DNA of 64,000 bases, taken from assembly GCF_000182925.2 (NCBI RefSeq), contig NC_026503.1, positions 4,526,001-4,590,000 of the forward strand, written 5' to 3'. Below are positions 20,266 through 32,589 of the stretch, one piece after another. The position numbers and the translations under genes are program-made. The stretch's first letter is position 1, and every line of letters starts with the position of its first letter. This DNA comes from Neurospora crassa OR74A. Lineage: Eukaryota; Ascomycota; Sordariomycetes; Sordariales; Sordariaceae. A model generated the notes under the pieces. The model was not told the origin of the DNA. It made no database searches and worked only from the letters and a program-made list of their open reading frames with translations.

Positions 20266-23200
20266 TCACCGCCCTCCAACAGCCATCCCAGCTCTCCATC
20301 CACCCCTCGTCCCCCTTCCAAGTCCCCTCTGCGGCATCCCACCTCCGTAATTCTGCAGCCGCTCCCCAATGAGATACGCCTCATCCCTGATCCTCATCTT
20401 CCAACTCTGGAACACACCCAGCAGGCCCCACACCGCCGCCGCAGCCAACAACAACAGTGCTGTAAGCGGGAAGCTGCGCCGGTAGATGAGCACGACGTAG
20501 GCGTCGTAGAGAGTCTGGTCCACCACGCCGTCGACGTTGACGGCTTGAGGATGGCGGAGAGTCAAGGTCTCTGCCAGGCTCCAGGAGATCATAAACTTGG
20601 CGAAGAGGGTAGGAATAGCCATAGCAACGGTCCAGAGGAGGATGGCAGGGATGACGAAAGCGCGAGTCAAGACCCCGGCGTTGGGGTTGAACCAGCCACG
20701 GCGCAGCACGGCCTTGGTAGCGAGGGCCAGACGGCTGCCGCTGAACCAGGTGGTGATTCCCCTTACCGAAAGCTTCAAGTACAAAAGACCAATGGTCCAG
20801 GACTGCATGACGCGGATGGTGTGGCGCGGGTTGAGAGCGGCCGCGTGTTGGATGGTGACCTGCTTGATGTCTTGGGCGATGGGGACGCTGTACATGAATT
20901 CGTGCAGGGGCATCATGATGTAGAGCTCGGCGACGGAGGCGATCATGAGGGGGAAGACGACCAGGAGGAAGGCGTAGGAGTAGATAATCTTGGCGATGCG
21001 GGTGATGATAGCCAGGCTGCGGCGGACTGCGCCGTTGTTAAAGACTGACGCGATAGTCGCGGCGACCCTGATCTTGGCAGTCTGAGAAAGGGACCGGATG
21101 TTGATGAGCGCGTAAACAATCACCCCCAGGACGTGGATGCCGATGCCGAAGGCGTAAATGTCATTTGTCCTTACGCCCTCCGGAATCAAGAGTTTGAACA
21201 TCCAGCGGCCAAAGACCAAGGGGATAATCGTAATGCCGACGCCCGTAGCGGCGGCAAACAACCAGATGAGGAGAATGAAGAAGAAGATGCGGATTCGGAA
21301 GTGCGGTGGGACATAGACCAGGCGGTACTGCGTGGTCGAGTAAAGGTCGGTCTCGGGTGCATCAGGCTTGCCGTCAAGTCTCTCATTCCTCTCCGTCACC
21401 TCAAGAAACACCGTCTTGCCCTTGGGAATCTTGACCTGGTCAGATGCCGGAGCGCGAACGAAGCGGCCATCAGGAATCAGTTGCTTGGTATTGACCAAGT
21501 AATCCTTGAAGCCTTCTTCAGGAGACAGTTTCCTGGTAGCAGCCTCAGCCTCAGACGGCACATACCCTCGGATATTCGGTGATTCAGGTTCGGACTCGGA
21601 AGTCTCAGCCTTGGTGCTTTCGGCCAGGAACTTGGGCTTCCACGGTCTCACAATCCCATTAGACTCATCCAATTGAAGGAACATAGCCTGCCACCATGAT
21701 ACCTGGGCATCGGGGCCTCTCTCAATCATGCGCAGACGGCCTTCTTCATCTGCCTTGCGCTCCCCGAACAGAAACCAAGTAATTCGCAAGCACCGGCCGC
21801 AAGTGCGGAACCACCAAGTGTACATAGCATGAAGTCCATCACCAGGCTTGAAGAACTTGACGGCCAAGGGCATCAGGAAGTTGTAAAAGAGAAGATCAAG
21901 CGGGAACTCGAGCACTGGCTCGTTGGACGAGTAGTGAATCGGCAGGACATTGGGCAAAGAGAGCGCCAACCCCCAGACCACAGCACCCAGACAGATTATG
22001 ACAAGCGCCCCGTAGACGAGAGCAGAGAAGGCAATCTTCCGTAACTGGGTCGTGACGTTGCGCTCCAGTACGTCGCGTACCGGGTGGAACTCGGGATCGT
22101 CTGGGTCGCGGATGAAGTAGAGAACTCCACGGCGCATGATCTTGCGGCACATAGAGACGAACAGCGCAAAGTGGAACATGTAAGCCGTACCCACGAACCA
22201 GTGGACGAAGATCGATGTCATGGGGAAGTTGAGGGTGAATTGAAGGCGAGACATGAGGGTGGCATTTTCGAACAAGGGCAAGAGTGCAATGTCCAAAAGC
22301 ATGCCGCAGTAAAGCGGGAAGACGAGCATCTCGATGCCAATAATAAGGATGACCTTCATCACACCGCTTGCCTGGTTGAGTGCGTCAATAAGAGCTGCCT
22401 CCCATTCCTGTCCGGTTGGGCTGGAGGATATGGGTCCGCCATGACGCAGGTACAAGACCGCCGCAAGGTAAATTGTGAGGTAGCCAGCCAGGATTGCCCA
22501 GAATCTGTCTGTGCCATTCCAGTATGCCAACGCCGGGTCGATGGTATGACTCGCGTCAGGGAAGTTGACATTGATGACCAGGTTAGGCTTCAATAAGGCA
22601 GTCGGCAGAGTCTTGAGTGCGCCCAACGCGAATGTAGTCGCGTTGCTCGCAGCAGAGAGCACAATAGGAGCTTTGGTAGAGTAATCCCCTCCAAAAAGAA
22701 AGACAAGCGCGGAGCCCAGGGCGGCAAAGCCGGAAAAGACTTGCCCCTTGACCGACAATAAGGCTTCATGACTAACCGCAGAAAAGGTATGAATCTCTGA
22801 CATGGATACGCGGCCGAGCTCGTTGATGACCGTGTGTCCAACTCGCCTAGCGGCGTTGGTCATTTCAATATGTGGTTCGAGAATCGCTGCAGCGTGGCGG
22901 CTACCGAAGAGGAGCTTCGTGGCCAGGCGAGCCACACCACCCAGCCCTAGACTGGGATGCACCAGAGATAGCGCGTGGGAAACGAGCCCGAAGGCAATGA
23001 CAACCATGTCCTGAATGAACCTGCACAGACTGTAGAGAATCCAGACTGGACGCATAGGCTTCGCAATGAACCACAGCGAATAGCGACCGATGTTGTATGG
23101 AATGAACAGTCCGAGAAAAATGGTAGCTGACACGAGCAGGACGCAGAAGATGGCGTTTTGGAATAGGCCAGCCAGAGGCCCGCGCATGCCAAGAAGCTCC

Positions 23201-25647
23201 AGGACGCCTTCGAGGTCTTCGGCATCATCAATGGCGTCTTGTTCGAGGCCAATTGCTGCTGCGGCGTCATCATCCTGGTCCACGTCATCATCGTTGTCAA
23301 GTACAGGGTTATCGCGAACGTCCACGTTGTCTTCGTCGTCCCGTCTCATCAAAGCGTCAGCGATAATATCAATAGCATCCTGTTGCGCCTGATCGGCCTC
23401 AACGCCTTGCCACATGAAGTCGGTCACTCTAGGGACGAATCCACGAGGTTGAGGAGCTTGTGCGGGGCTATCTGCCGTGATCTCGTCGAGATTGGGCCAG
23501 GATACATCGGTCAATGCTTGTGGTTCCGCCTGACGCTCTGGGTTAAGGTTGGTTCCCCAGTGTTCTGCTTCCGTGGGCTGTCCGATGTGTACACGGGCAT
23601 CCGCGGCTGTCTCCCTATTGCCATCTTGGCTACGATTCTCCTGGAATGACTCGGATTCTGCTGGACCGGCCAGTGAAGCGAGCAAGGGTTCGACCTCGGT
23701 GTTGGAAGAATCATTGTCATTAGTGAGATCTGGGGGCGTTGCAATAACCTGAGAGGCCTTTTCTTCCGTGCATGAACTGTTTGGGTCATCTTCTGGCAAG
23801 TCGCTGAAAGACCAGCTGTTGCTTCCCAGAGGATTGGTGTACGTTCTGATTTCAGGCCCATCTGTATTGGCGCGAGGCCTGGCCAAAGAAGCGAGAATCT
23901 CGGAGTCCGACTCGGTGTCAGAATCATCAGTCGCAACGCCCTTGCCCTTGTCCCTGGAACCATCTCCGGCTTTTTCACCCTGATGGTCATCTTCTTCCAA
24001 AGGATAGCGCCAGTCATCAAACGGATCGGGTCGTGGAGCGGCAGGAGTGCTGTCCATCTCCAAGTTGTGGCCTGACGGTCTCGCTGCCGCGCTAGTACTG
24101 GATTCCGCCGCGGAAGAGTTGAGGCCATCATTGTAATTCGCCTGAACTCGGGCGGCGCGCTCCTTCATGGTCTTGGTAAGCGCTATCCAGTAAGCCAACC
24201 TTTCCTCCAAACCACGCTCCTGGGCCAGCTCCACGATTCTGTCTGGGTTTCCGCCGGCCTCTCTGTAAAGATTGAGGTACTCATCTATGGTTGATGAGTC
24301 CGATTCTCCGAGTTCTCTCTCCAAGTCCGAAGCATAAGGATTGTTGACGGGTTGCCTGTCAGGCGGGGGTCTAGGCTGGGGAGGCTGAGCATCCCAGGCA
24401 TGTTCGTCGTCAGTACCTGCATCCTCCTCTTCTCCTTCTTCTTCGCCGAGGCCGCCGTCAAGTTCACCGTTCAAGGCAGGGCCGGGAACATTGAGCGGAG
24501 CAACCTGGGGCTGCACGTTTTGAAGGTTGGCAAAAGCGGCGCGCTCGTTGATTTCCGGCTGCTGTTGAACAACGTAATCTCGGACAAGAATAATCAAGAT
24601 GAAACAGACAACAACAAGGACGGTGATGATCTGGCCCTCGAGAACCGCAATTATGTTGTTGTTGACGGTCGGGTTCCGAGTTAGATTCCTTAGAAAGCCG
24701 ACCTCGCTGAGAAGCGAAGGTGAATGGACCAATGATGCATTGCTGTAAGGTGAAGCTGCTTGGTCGATGTACAGAGTCGCAGTAACGTTATTAGCGAGCT
24801 GACTGGGGATCTCTTTGAGGGGCGGGGAAGGCCTGTCCACGATACCACTTGAGCCAAATACGGTGCGAAGCAAAAGGGAAAGGAAGGAATGGCCTGCGCC
24901 AGAACTGGCACCAGCAAGGCTGTTTACGAACTGGGTCGAGTTCAGGGGCAGACGTCCCAACACGGCCCCCATGCTAGCTGGAGACGTGTTGGCGACAAAG
25001 AGTGGACTAGCTGGGCATACGGTGGTGCCGTAGGCCCTGACTGAGAAGCCGTTTGAAGATGATGTGTTTTGAGACCTTGAAAACACAGCCGGACCTCCCC
25101 AGCCTTCCTCACAGAGCCAGAACAGCAGGGCCCATACCGAGCGCATAAAGTAGGGGAGCCACCCGAGCCAGACACTGACGACGAGGGCGGCCCTTGCCCA
25201 AGCGAGGAGCTTACGGACCGAGTACTTGAACATGTGGGCGACAAAGATATGCGCGGGGACGGTCCTGGGCATGTCGGGATCGTAGAGCTTGGTGAAGCGG
25301 AAGGGCGTCTTGCACAGCTCGCAGTGTTTCCTCTGGGTCTGGGCGAGCCATTGCATCAGACATTCCTGATGGACCCATTTGATACTTCCGCTGCACTTGC
25401 ACGGGTGGTACAAGGGGTCGTCGGGAGAGGCGTCGCCTCTGCAGATACGGCATTGCTCGGATTCGCGCGGGTTGTTGTGGGGTTGCGAATGAGTGTGGGA
25501 GTGGCCGCCGCCCGAGGTGGTGGTCCATGTCGAGATGGAGGCTGATCGCGAGTTTCGCAGTCTGGTGTTTGGAAATCGGACAGGGTCGGGCTGGTCCTGG
25601 CCGAAGCCCGGAAGAGCGGTCGGGTCGGCGGGGTTAGCGTCGCCCAT
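20266..25647 (-). CDS. SSM4: Doa10/SSM4 (MARCH6/TEB4) ER membrane RING-CH E3 ubiquitin ligase
   Basis: The product is 1793 aa in one exon. The start is set at the ATG at 25647; the 14 upstream codons of the open frame begin at GTG. Doa10 sits in the ER and inner nuclear membrane and ubiquitinates misfolded and short-lived proteins (ERAD-C) with Ubc6/Ubc7. The N-terminal RING-CH is complete: C66, C69, C83, C85, H93, C96, C109, C112, with the WVHQECLMQWL signature. Two membrane segments follow near 150-190, then a long acidic Ser/Asp/Glu-rich cytosolic region (about 380-830). A TEB4-Doa10-type multispan core and further C-terminal membrane segments bring the total to about 14. Length is greater than yeast Doa10 (1319 aa) because of the acidic insert, which is usual in filamentous fungi. 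Large antisense open frames here are shadows. Confidence 0.93.
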   Translation of the reverse strand: MGDANPADPTALPGFGQDQPDPVRFPNTRLRNSRSASISTWTTTSGGGHSHTHSQPHNNPRESEQCRICRGDASPDDPLYHPCKCSGSIKWVHQECLMQWLAQTQRKHCELCKTPFRFTKLYDPDMPRTVPAHIFVAHMFKYSVRKLLAWARAALVVSVWLGWLPYFMRSVWALLFWLCEEGWGGPAVFSRSQNTSSSNGFSVRAYGTTVCPASPLFVANTSPASMGAVLGRLPLNSTQFVNSLAGASSGAGHSFLSLLLRTVFGSSGIVDRPSPPLKEIPSQLANNVTATLYIDQAASPYSNASLVHSPSLLSEVGFLRNLTRNPTVNNNIIAVLEGQIITVLVVVCFILIILVRDYVVQQQPEINERAAFANLQNVQPQVAPLNVPGPALNGELDGGLGEEEGEEEDAGTDDEHAWDAQPPQPRPPPDRQPVNNPYASDLERELGESDSSTIDEYLNLYREAGGNPDRIVELAQERGLEERLAYWIALTKTMKERAARVQANYNDGLNSSAAESSTSAAARPSGHNLEMDSTPAAPRPDPFDDWRYPLEEDDHQGEKAGDGSRDKGKGVATDDSDTESDSEILASLARPRANTDGPEIRTYTNPLGSNSWSFSDLPEDDPNSSCTEEKASQVIATPPDLTNDNDSSNTEVEPLLASLAGPAESESFQENRSQDGNRETAADARVHIGQPTEAEHWGTNLNPERQAEPQALTDVSWPNLDEITADSPAQAPQPRGFVPRVTDFMWQGVEADQAQQDAIDIIADALMRRDDEDNVDVRDNPVLDNDDDVDQDDDAAAAIGLEQDAIDDAEDLEGVLELLGMRGPLAGLFQNAIFCVLLVSATIFLGLFIPYNIGRYSLWFIAKPMRPVWILYSLCRFIQDMVVIAFGLVSHALSLVHPSLGLGGVARLATKLLFGSRHAAAILEPHIEMTNAARRVGHTVINELGRVSMSEIHTFSAVSHEALLSVKGQVFSGFAALGSALVFLFGGDYSTKAPIVLSAASNATTFALGALKTLPTALLKPNLVINVNFPDASHTIDPALAYWNGTDRFWAILAGYLTIYLAAVLYLRHGGPISSSPTGQEWEAALIDALNQASGVMKVILIIGIEMLVFPLYCGMLLDIALLPLFENATLMSRLQFTLNFPMTSIFVHWFVGTAYMFHFALFVSMCRKIMRRGVLYFIRDPDDPEFHPVRDVLERNVTTQLRKIAFSALVYGALVIICLGAVVWGLALSLPNVLPIHYSSNEPVLEFPLDLLFYNFLMPLAVKFFKPGDGLHAMYTWWFRTCGRCLRITWFLFGERKADEEGRLRMIERGPDAQVSWWQAMFLQLDESNGIVRPWKPKFLAESTKAETSESEPESPNIRGYVPSEAEAATRKLSPEEGFKDYLVNTKQLIPDGRFVRAPASDQVKIPKGKTVFLEVTERNERLDGKPDAPETDLYSTTQYRLVYVPPHFRIRIFFFILLIWLFAAATGVGITIIPLVFGRWMFKLLIPEGVRTNDIYAFGIGIHVLGVIVYALINIRSLSQTAKIRVAATIASVFNNGAVRRSLAIITRIAKIIYSYAFLLVVFPLMIASVAELYIMMPLHEFMYSVPIAQDIKQVTIQHAAALNPRHTIRVMQSWTIGLLYLKLSVRGITTWFSGSRLALATKAVLRRGWFNPNAGVLTRAFVIPAILLWTVAMAIPTLFAKFMISWSLAETLTLRHPQAVNVDGVVDQTLYDAYVVLIYRRSFPLTALLLLAAAAVWGLLGVFQSWKMRIRDEAYLIGERLQNYGGGMPQRGLGRGTRGGWRAGMAVGGR

Positions 25648-28070
25648 GGTGGAAGAAGGCCAGGGAGCGCAAGTTGTTGCCAGCAGCACAGGGGCGCCGT
25701 TGTTTTTTTGTGTGGTGTTGTTGTCGAGTGCCGGTCAGATCATGAATTGGTCTTCATTCTTTGGGCCTTGGGCGGGGCGCGTCCGCTGACTCTTGTTGTC
25801 TGTCGTGGATTCTTTGAATACTCGAAGATGGATTCGGGCTCGGTCGAGAGAAATGCAAATTAATGCGAAGCTTAGATAAAAAAAGTCGTCGGCGGGGATG
25901 TTGACAGAAAAACGCGATGGGGAAGACGGAGAAGTTGGCGACAGTTGAAGTACTCGTCGGGTCGCAGGCGGGTCTGTTCGAGTTATAGAAGAGGGCAGGC
26001 ACCCAGTCGCCGGATGACAGTCGTCGAAGCAATGAATGTCGAGTTGATCACAGCAGTCGCAGTGGCGACAGAGGGTAACGAGGCTCTGAGCGAGGGAGGT
26101 GGCGCGGTCGTGACCCGGGTGAGTGGTGGTGGCAGCCGACGGAGTGAAGTCTGGAAAGTATTGTGAATAATTCAATGGAAGAAGAGGAACAACGAACTGA
26201 TGGAAGTGACTGAGTGACAATCAAAGTTTCCGTCTCCAGCGTCGAAGTGCAAAGCCGTCCTTGTTCGGGAAAGTGTCGTGCAGTGGAACTTTCAGCAAAG
26301 CCCAGGCTAGAACTAGTGTAGACCCCGGCTCGGAACCGCCAGGTCTCACTCGGGCCCGCTGAAGGGATCGCTATGGTAGGTAGGTAAGCAAAAAGGGTAT
26401 AGCGCACTGGAGGGACAGCATGGTGCACGGGCCAAGTGATTCAATGATAAGCGGCACATTCGATCACAACTTCCATTAAGTTGGGTTTTGTGCTTCAATT
26501 GAACGTTGGAATGACATAACGGTGCAGTGCCGGCTACTGCATAATTTTGGTAGCTTAGCTTTCCACTCTCCTTACTTGTCGTGTGTCAGACTGACTTTCC
26601 GGCTGTCTTTTCCACAAAAGACTCGAACAAGATCTTGGACTTGAGCATCATCACTAATAAGAAAAAGGAAATCTCTTGGAAACCAAGAATACATCTACGT
26701 AGCCCACATTAAGATGAACCCTGATAAGCAACATGAGAACCCATGGCCAGTGCACATTCCAGGAGACGCGACCAACATGACATCCCCCCGTCCATGACCT
26801 TGATGGTAGATATCTTGACTGGTCAACAAGGACAGAGCCAATCAGGAAATATCCCGTGTCCAGATGTTTGGTATGTACCTACCTCTGGGTATGTTTCCAT
26901 CTCTTTGGCAGTGCATCTCAAGCACTCGACGCTCACTCACCACCACCTTCAAGGCTCAATGACGTCTGTGGGGCACGCTGTGGCACGCTACAGGTAGGGT
27001 TGAAAAAGCCAAGAAAAGACGGGAGAGGGGAAAGCGGGAAGCTGGAATTGAAGGAGGGAGGGTGACGTTGTACCGACCTCTACTGTCTGTTAAGTACCTT
27101 ACATATATCCCCAAGTCTTGATCTTGACCTCTGGGAAAAAAACTAAACAGACTTTTACTTTTACCTTTTCTTCCAACACAGAAACACCCAGAAACACCGT
27201 CACCAATCTTTGTCGGGTTGTCAATGGTGCGTTGAGATCTGAAGAGACTCTTGAAGAACAGGTACCTCGGCTACGATAGCATCACAGGTTTCAATACCAG
27301 GCACGTATCGGGCATACAAGGTACGTACATACAAAGTCTTTAACGCTCTGACAGACTGTCGCGTGCGGAGAATACCTGAAACTGACCATGGAAAAGGAAC
27401 TCTGTCCCAGGCAAAGAAAACATAAGTACCAAAACAAGACAAAACCTCAACCCCTTGCCCTCCAACTCCTCGCTCTGTCTCAGGACCTGGCGACTGCTTC
27501 ACTCTATCTACTGCACCTTATCTCCATATCTCAACTCGGATTCTGGTAAAGGTGACGTGACGTAAAAGTACGGTACGGTAAGAACCCCCCCGGCCGGGCA
27601 CTGTTAGGTCCAGTCCCGTCCCTTTCCATCATTGGCCCCGACCGGGAGCAGGATGGATGACCTGAGCTAACGGAAAGCGTACTGTAGCAGCGGGAAGCAC
27701 CGAACCAACGCCTGGAACCACCAACTGGAACGAGCCCCGCGCCAGTCGCAGTACCCGCACTAGCATCCACGCATTTTCACAAGTCACGGCCCGGACCTTG
27801 ACGTGACCACTCCCTGGCATCTGATCCAGTTCTTTTTCTCTCTTTTCCATCGTCACTTGCGCCGCCGCCTGCCTGTCCCTGGGGATCTCCATACTACCAC
27901 CAACACAACGACGCAACAACACTCCAGTTGGTTTGATGATTGCGCCTGTTCGTATTTGAACGCGCTTAATCAAGCGAGCTTTCGACAACCATCTCACATA
28001 TTCGATCGCGACGTCACCAATCTGCTCTTCACAGTCACCTACATAGCCCGGTGCCTCAAGAGCCTGCGAC
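25648..28070. other. Divergent promoter region between the Doa10-like and Ala/Ser-rich genes
   Basis: About 2.4 kb separating two divergent genes. It contains both 5' leaders, CT-rich and CA-rich tracts, and TACCTACC motifs near 26376 and 26876. No additional gene is supported. Confidence 0.55.
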
Positions 28071-31000
28071 ATGAAGGATACAAACGGCTCGGTGAACGGC
28101 GGTCCCGAAGGCCCCATACCAACTCTGAATGGCCTCAATGGTATTAATGGCCTCAATGGCTACTCCAAAAAAGGCGTCAACGGTCCCATCAAGCCCGCCC
28201 TCAGCCACTCGGCCAGCCCCAGAGTCACGCCAAGACAACGCCCACGCAGTCGACCTGGCGTGATAGCGAGGACGTTCAACGTTGTAGCCAGGTAACTATC
28301 TCGTATAATTGCCTTGGTCATGTTGACATATCGATCTAACTTCTGTTTCTTCTTCTTCACAGACTCGTCACCTGGTACACCATCCTCACCATCCTCTTCC
28401 GCTGCCCCGCCTCGCTCAAGGAATGCGACAAGTCTTCTCCGCGCATTTGCAAGACCTACTTCGAGGTCAAGCAGTCCGTTGCGCCCCATATCGAACCATA
28501 CTATACCGCCTACGCCGCTCCCTACGTCGACCTCGCGAGACCCTACTACCATGTCGTCGACCAAAAGGCCATTGCTCCCGCCCTGGCATACGTGCAACCC
28601 AGAATCCAAAAGGCCCACGGCTACACCAAGACGCAGTGGGAAAAGTCCCTTCAGCCCCAGCTTGTCAAGTACCAGAAGCTTGCAAAGTCCCATTACGAAC
28701 AGAGCGTGGGTCCCCATGTCAAGCAGCTTTCCACTGCCGCCGCCCCATACTACGAGATTGCGCGCACCAACGCTCTGCAGACCTACCATGGCGCTGTCGT
28801 GCCCGCGTACCACTCCGTCGAGCCCTACCTCCACAAGGCCTACAAGGCCGTCTCGGCATTCACCGCCAGCACCGTGATGCCCTCGACCCGCTGGGCCTGG
28901 AACAAGACTAGTCTCTTCCTCGATGGAACCGTCATGCCCCATCTGAGGGTCGTCTACGCTGAGAATGTCGAGCCTCAGCTGCTCAAGATTGGCCAGCGTC
29001 TTGGTCGCCATACCACAGGCAACAAAAAGTCGGTGCCCAAGCCCCCGGTGGACTTGTCTTCCAGGTTGGTGGCGACGCATTCTCCTTCATCACCGTTATC
29101 GACAAAAAGAGTGCTGACTCGAACGCGTGCCTCCAGCACCAAGACATCGACCTTTAGCAAGCCCACGCCGGCCACTACCGCTGCTTCGACCCCTGCGTCC
29201 CACCCCGAGTCCACGATCCAGGTGGCTGCTGCTGAAGAACAAAAGGTCCTGAATACAGAGCACCATGTTCCCGAGAACCGCATCCCCCCTCCCGAGGTTG
29301 ATGAGGAGCTCGAGAGGGAAGATCCCGCTCGCCGTAGCGCCCGTGAGACTGTCGCTGCCGATCTTCAGGACTGGCAGGAACGGTACTCCAAGGCCGCTGA
29401 CCAGGGGGCTTCCGAGATTTCGGCCAGAATTTACGAAATCACCAAGAAAATGATCCGCCGTAACGCCAAGGTTACCGGCAAGGCTCTGCTCGATGAGCTC
29501 CAGACTACGACTGTTTCCGAGCTCGTCCAACTGCGCCGCAAAATTGTACAGATCATCGGGGCCGTGAAGAAGGAAAGCGCCTCCGTCGACGAAGGCCGCG
29601 ATCAAATTGCCGCGGTCGTACGTCAGGCGGGCATGTCCATCAAGGAGAGAGCTCAGGAGGTCCGTACCTGGCATGAGAATTACGAGGCCGAGATGCAGTC
29701 CGCTATTACCAATGCTGCCGAAGCCCATTTCAGCATCCTTGCCGACATTAGAGACCTGGCCTTGCAGAAGCTCGGTATGAAGTGGGCTTGGATGGATGGC
29801 GTCACTTACAAAGACTGGGCCAAGTACCATGAGCTCAAATCCCGTTTCGAGGACTGGAACAACGACCTCAAGAACCTCATCGTTACCCACCCTGGTCTCG
29901 AGGCTGCTCAGAATGAAGCGGCTGCTGTTGAGGAGGAGGCCATGAACACTGCTGCTTCCGCTGCCAAGGAGCTTGCTCGCTTGAAGCAGGTTGCTGTTCG
30001 CAAGTTGGAAGCTGGCGACGACTCTGACGAGTTTGAGAGCACTGTCGCTCAGCAGGCTGCCGAGCATGTCGAGTATGCTCAGGATGCTGCGGCCAGTGTC
30101 GTTTCCGAGGCTAGCGAGTCTGTTATTGCTGCTGGTGAAAAGGTTTCCGAGGTCGTTGAGGGTGGCGTCAGCCGCGCTGCTGAAGTTGTATCTGAGGCGA
30201 CTGAGGCTCTCGTTGGAGCCCAGGACTCGGCTACTGACAAGATGGAGGAGCTTGTGGATGACGCCACCTCCCCCGTTGTTGAGGCTGCCTCTTTGACGTT
30301 TGAGTCTGTCGAGAGCGTGACTGACGTTGCCAAGGAGTCTGCTGCCACTGTATTGAGCGAAGCCTCTGAGGTCATTGCTGGCTCTTCCACCGAGACCGAG
30401 ACTGTTGAGTCAGCCAGTGTGGCGGCCGAGGAGGTTGCTGATGTCGCTGAGCCTGCATCCGAAACCCCCTCTGTTGTTGAATCCCGCCCTGATCTAGCAT
30501 CTACTGAGATCCTCGAGGAGACCCCTGTCATGGTTGGTAACACCACCGAGGCGGAGAAGGAGGGCCCTGCTCCTGTCGAGCTCCCCGTTGAGGAGGAAGC
30601 TGAGGAAGAGTCTGATATCATTGTCTCCGAAACTCCTGAGCCTCCTGCCACCACCGTCAAGTCCGCTTGGCTCGGAGCTGCTGCTCAGTCGGTCCCTACG
30701 CGCCAGCCCATTATTGACGAAGATACCTACGACGATGTTCCTGAAGCCATGGAGAAAATGCGCAACGATGTCAAATCCGTCTACTCATCGGCCATGTCTC
30801 TTGCCAATAACCAGTATTCTGATGCCCTCTCCCTCATCTCTGCCCAGATCCGCGGCACCCCTGAGCCGGCTCACCAGCAGATGCTCGCATCCGTCACTCA
30901 AGCTTACAGCAACGCCATGGCCTCCGCTAGTGTCCGCCTTGACAAGGCCTTGAAGCTTGCCTCCAAGCAAGTATACAAAAGCACACCCACTGAGACTTTC

Positions 31001-32095
31001 AAGATCCTCCCCACCGCCGTTCCCGTCCCCAATATCCCCTCTTTGGACTGGGAGCGCATCCAATCCATTGCCGCCCAGCGCCTTGAGCAAGGCCGATCAT
31101 GGGCTGAGGAGCAATACGAGAGCGCCAAGATTGCCGCCGGCCTCGCCACTCCTACTCCTTCCACTCCTTCTGAGCATGTCCAAAAGGCTCTTGAGAACGC
31201 CAGACATAACTACTACGCTGGCCTTGGCGTGGCTCACGCTCGTTATTCCGAATTTTTGGCAGCCGCTTCGTCGGCTTTCAGCTCCATGACTGCTACCCCT
31301 ACGCCCACTGACTTTGTTGGCACTGCTTCGTCAGTCGCTTCCGTCGCCACCGAGTCCGCTGCCTCTGCGGCTTCTGTTGTTACTGACAACGCTGCCTACG
31401 CGGCCTCCATCGCCTCGGAATCTGCGGCCTCTGCTGCCTCCGCTGCCGCCGCCTCGGCCGCATCAGTTGCTTCCGCCGTTAGCGACGGCGCTGCCTCTGC
31501 TGCTTCGATCGCTGGGGAGAACGCCTCCTCCCTCGTTTACGCCGCAGGTGACAAGGCCTCCTCTGCCGCTTCCGTCGTGTCCGAAAACGTTGCCGACGCC
31601 GCCTCGGCCGTGTCCGAGTCCTGGGATTCTGTTCTAGCCCGGATCTCCATCGAAGTCTACGGCGCCCCCACCCCCACTCCCTGGTACCAGACTGTCATCT
31701 CCGTCGCTAGCGCCGCCAGTGCCTCTGCGGCCAGTGCTGCCAACCAATACGGCGGCGCGGCAAGCGATGCCGCAGCTGATAATGCTGCTTCGATTACCAG
31801 CGCTGCTGGTGCTGCTGCCAGCGCAGCGGGCGAGTATGCCGCTGCAGGTTCGGATGCTGCCGCGCAGCAGTATAGCGTCGTGAGCAGCATTGTCAGTGAA
31901 CTGCTGGTGGGCAGGGAGCCGACGTTCTCTGAGAGTGTCGTTAGTAGACTCAAAGGAGTCTATGCTACTTCTATCCCGGAGGTTGTGGTGGGCGCATACG
32001 AGAGCGCGAGCAGCTTGGCTAGTGAGGCCAAGGAGACTGTGGTGAGTGTTGCTAGTCAGGCTTCGGAGGCTGTTGTGGGACATGATGAGCTCTGA
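28071..32095 (+). CDS. Giant Ala/Ser-rich single-pass membrane protein with amphipathic repeats
   Basis: Two exons: 28071-28291 and 28363-32095. The 71-nt intron begins GTAACT, has branch ctaac and ends CACAG. The product is 1317 aa. Residues 1-70 are a Gly/Asn- and Arg/Pro-rich cytosolic tail (NGLNGINGLNG). One hydrophobic helix at 74-90 (LVTWYTILTILF) follows the splice. Next come repeated Tyr/Pro units (YYTAYAAPYVDLARPYYHVV), a Pro/Thr linker, an acidic coiled-coil-like middle, and an extremely Ala/Ser-rich end (about 1059-1243) with 11-residue-like AASxAxxxAA periods, as in LEA or apolipoprotein-type amphipathic helices. I recall similar Sordariomycete proteins carrying the transferred label 'transcription factor hoxa13'; no homeobox is visible. 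A lipid-surface or membrane-associated role is inference only. Confidence 0.85.
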
Positions 32096-32554
32096 AACAT
32101 GAGTCGGTGTTGAGGATGTGGGGAGATGAACGTGGAGAGGAAACAGATGGAAAGAAAAAGGAAAAAGGGGGACATTGATAGCGGGAATGATGAGCGAAAA
32201 TGTGACTGATGGATGAGACCGATGGGAAAAAATGAGAAGGCTGTTTTTTTTTTTTTCTCATTTTTGTTTTTGTGTTCTTGATATTGTTAGCTTATACCCC
32301 CTCCCACTTGACCATACGGTTTCATTTTCTTATGGGTTGTTTCTTTCCGTTTGGTAGTATGATGTATGAATGATCAATTTCAATCCATTGTTTTATGACC
32401 TATGACATGGGACATTTTAGCCGGTGAGATCTGCGTGATGGATGTAGATGCCATGGCCATGACAGACATCCCATAGGGGTTTGATCATATCGGCACCTCA
32501 AAGTTAGATTTTCAAGTAATTGTCCTAGGTTAAGGTAGTCAAGTATGAAAGTTG

Positions 32555-32589
<35 letters not shown>

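Noticed and set aside
20083-21048. 321-residue plus-strand open frame
   Set aside because: Lies wholly antisense to the Doa10-like gene, starts at a leader-like segment, and is rich in Gly/Asp/Gln shadow codons with no domain.
28160-29080. 306-residue minus-strand open frame
   Set aside because: Antisense to the spliced exon junction of the same gene; overlaps its intron signals.
29096-30067. 323-residue minus-strand open frame inside the Ala/Ser-rich gene
   Set aside because: Shadow of a highly biased coding sequence; no own promoter or family.
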